Shown here: positions 7,050-7,172 of the stretch, in pieces
Layout: every line of letters starts with the position of its first letter
Numbering within the stretch: position 1 is the stretch's first letter
NCBI GenBank assembly: GCA_937915955.1
Contig: CALGIB010000520.1
Span: 1-7,172, forward strand
Direction: 5' to 3'
DNA from: an uncultured Pseudomonadota bacterium
GTDB lineage: Bacteria > Myxococcota_A > UBA796 > CAJQPC01
DNA length: 7,172 bases
The notes under the pieces: model-generated
Seen by the model: the letters and a program-made list of their open reading frames with translations, nothing else
The model's database searches: none
Told to the model about the DNA's origin: nothing
Made by a program: the position numbers and the translations under genes

Positions 7050-7172
7050 TCAGTCCGCGCCCATCCGCCAGGTCGTGCCGTCCGCCGCGTCCATGATGAT
7101 GACGCCGTGCTCGAGCAGCTCGTCGCGGATGCCGTCGGCGGCCGCCCAGTCGCGGTCCGCGCGGGCCTGCAG
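7050..7172 (-). CDS. cysS: Cysteinyl-tRNA synthetase, C-terminal 40 residues only
   Basis: The last 40 codons and TGA stop of a gene whose body lies beyond the right edge. The visible segment includes RDWAAADGIRDELLEHGVII (7-26) and GTTWRM (32-37). This matches the conserved end of cysteinyl-tRNA synthetase, where a K/R-D-W-x-x-A-D-x-I/L-R-D-x-L helix is followed by a G-V/I strand and a G-T-x-W-R ending. The full enzyme attaches cysteine to tRNA-Cys in the cytoplasm. The zinc-binding and HIGH/KMSKS motifs are outside the window, so the call rests on this tail alone, but the pattern is distinctive. The DUF5995 gene starts 37 bp downstream on the same strand. Confidence 0.85.
   Translation of the reverse strand: MQARADRDWAAADGIRDELLEHGVIIMDAADGTTWRMGAD

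Overview
This G+C-rich window holds eight genes. It suggests a free-living Gram-negative bacterium: there are two candidate lipoproteins and a transporter with a predicted periplasmic domain. Codon choice is almost entirely G/C-ending, and very short signal peptides and lineage-specific Cys-rich lipoproteins would fit Myxococcota or a related delta-proteobacterial group. That placement is an inference; no rRNA or other phylogenetic marker is present. I saw no tRNA, rRNA, CRISPR array, insertion sequence or phage gene.

Layout. (1) A minus-strand cluster from 5013 down past position 1 reads, in transcription order, rph (RNase PH), rdgB (XTP/dITP pyrophosphatase), a 222-residue unrecognised exported or lipoprotein-like protein, a DAACS/SLC1-type acidic amino acid symporter, and nicotinate phosphoribosyltransferase (cut by the window edge). 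The first three overlap by 4 bp stop/start junctions, and the next gaps are 32 and 59 bp, so this looks like one operon. (2) A 127-bp divergent intergenic region (5014-5140) should hold promoters for both directions. (3) One plus-strand gene (5141-6220) encodes an unrecognised Cys-rich lipoprotein with strikingly uniform codon use. (4) Converging on it, 27 bp away, is a minus-strand pair: the 3' end of cysS (cysteinyl-tRNA synthetase) followed 37 bp later by a DUF5995-family gene.

How the genes fit together. rph and rdgB are a common bacterial pair (RNA 3'-end trimming and nucleotide pool cleaning). The NAD-salvage enzyme gives the cluster a loose nucleotide-metabolism theme, but the transporter and the 222-residue protein have no obvious place in it. 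The features most worth a second look are an extra domain of about 80 residues inside the transporter, the orphan Cys-rich lipoprotein, and a perfect 24-bp palindrome inside the DUF5995 gene. Nothing here amounts to a clear new defence or mobile system; most of the window is housekeeping genes with a few orphan proteins.
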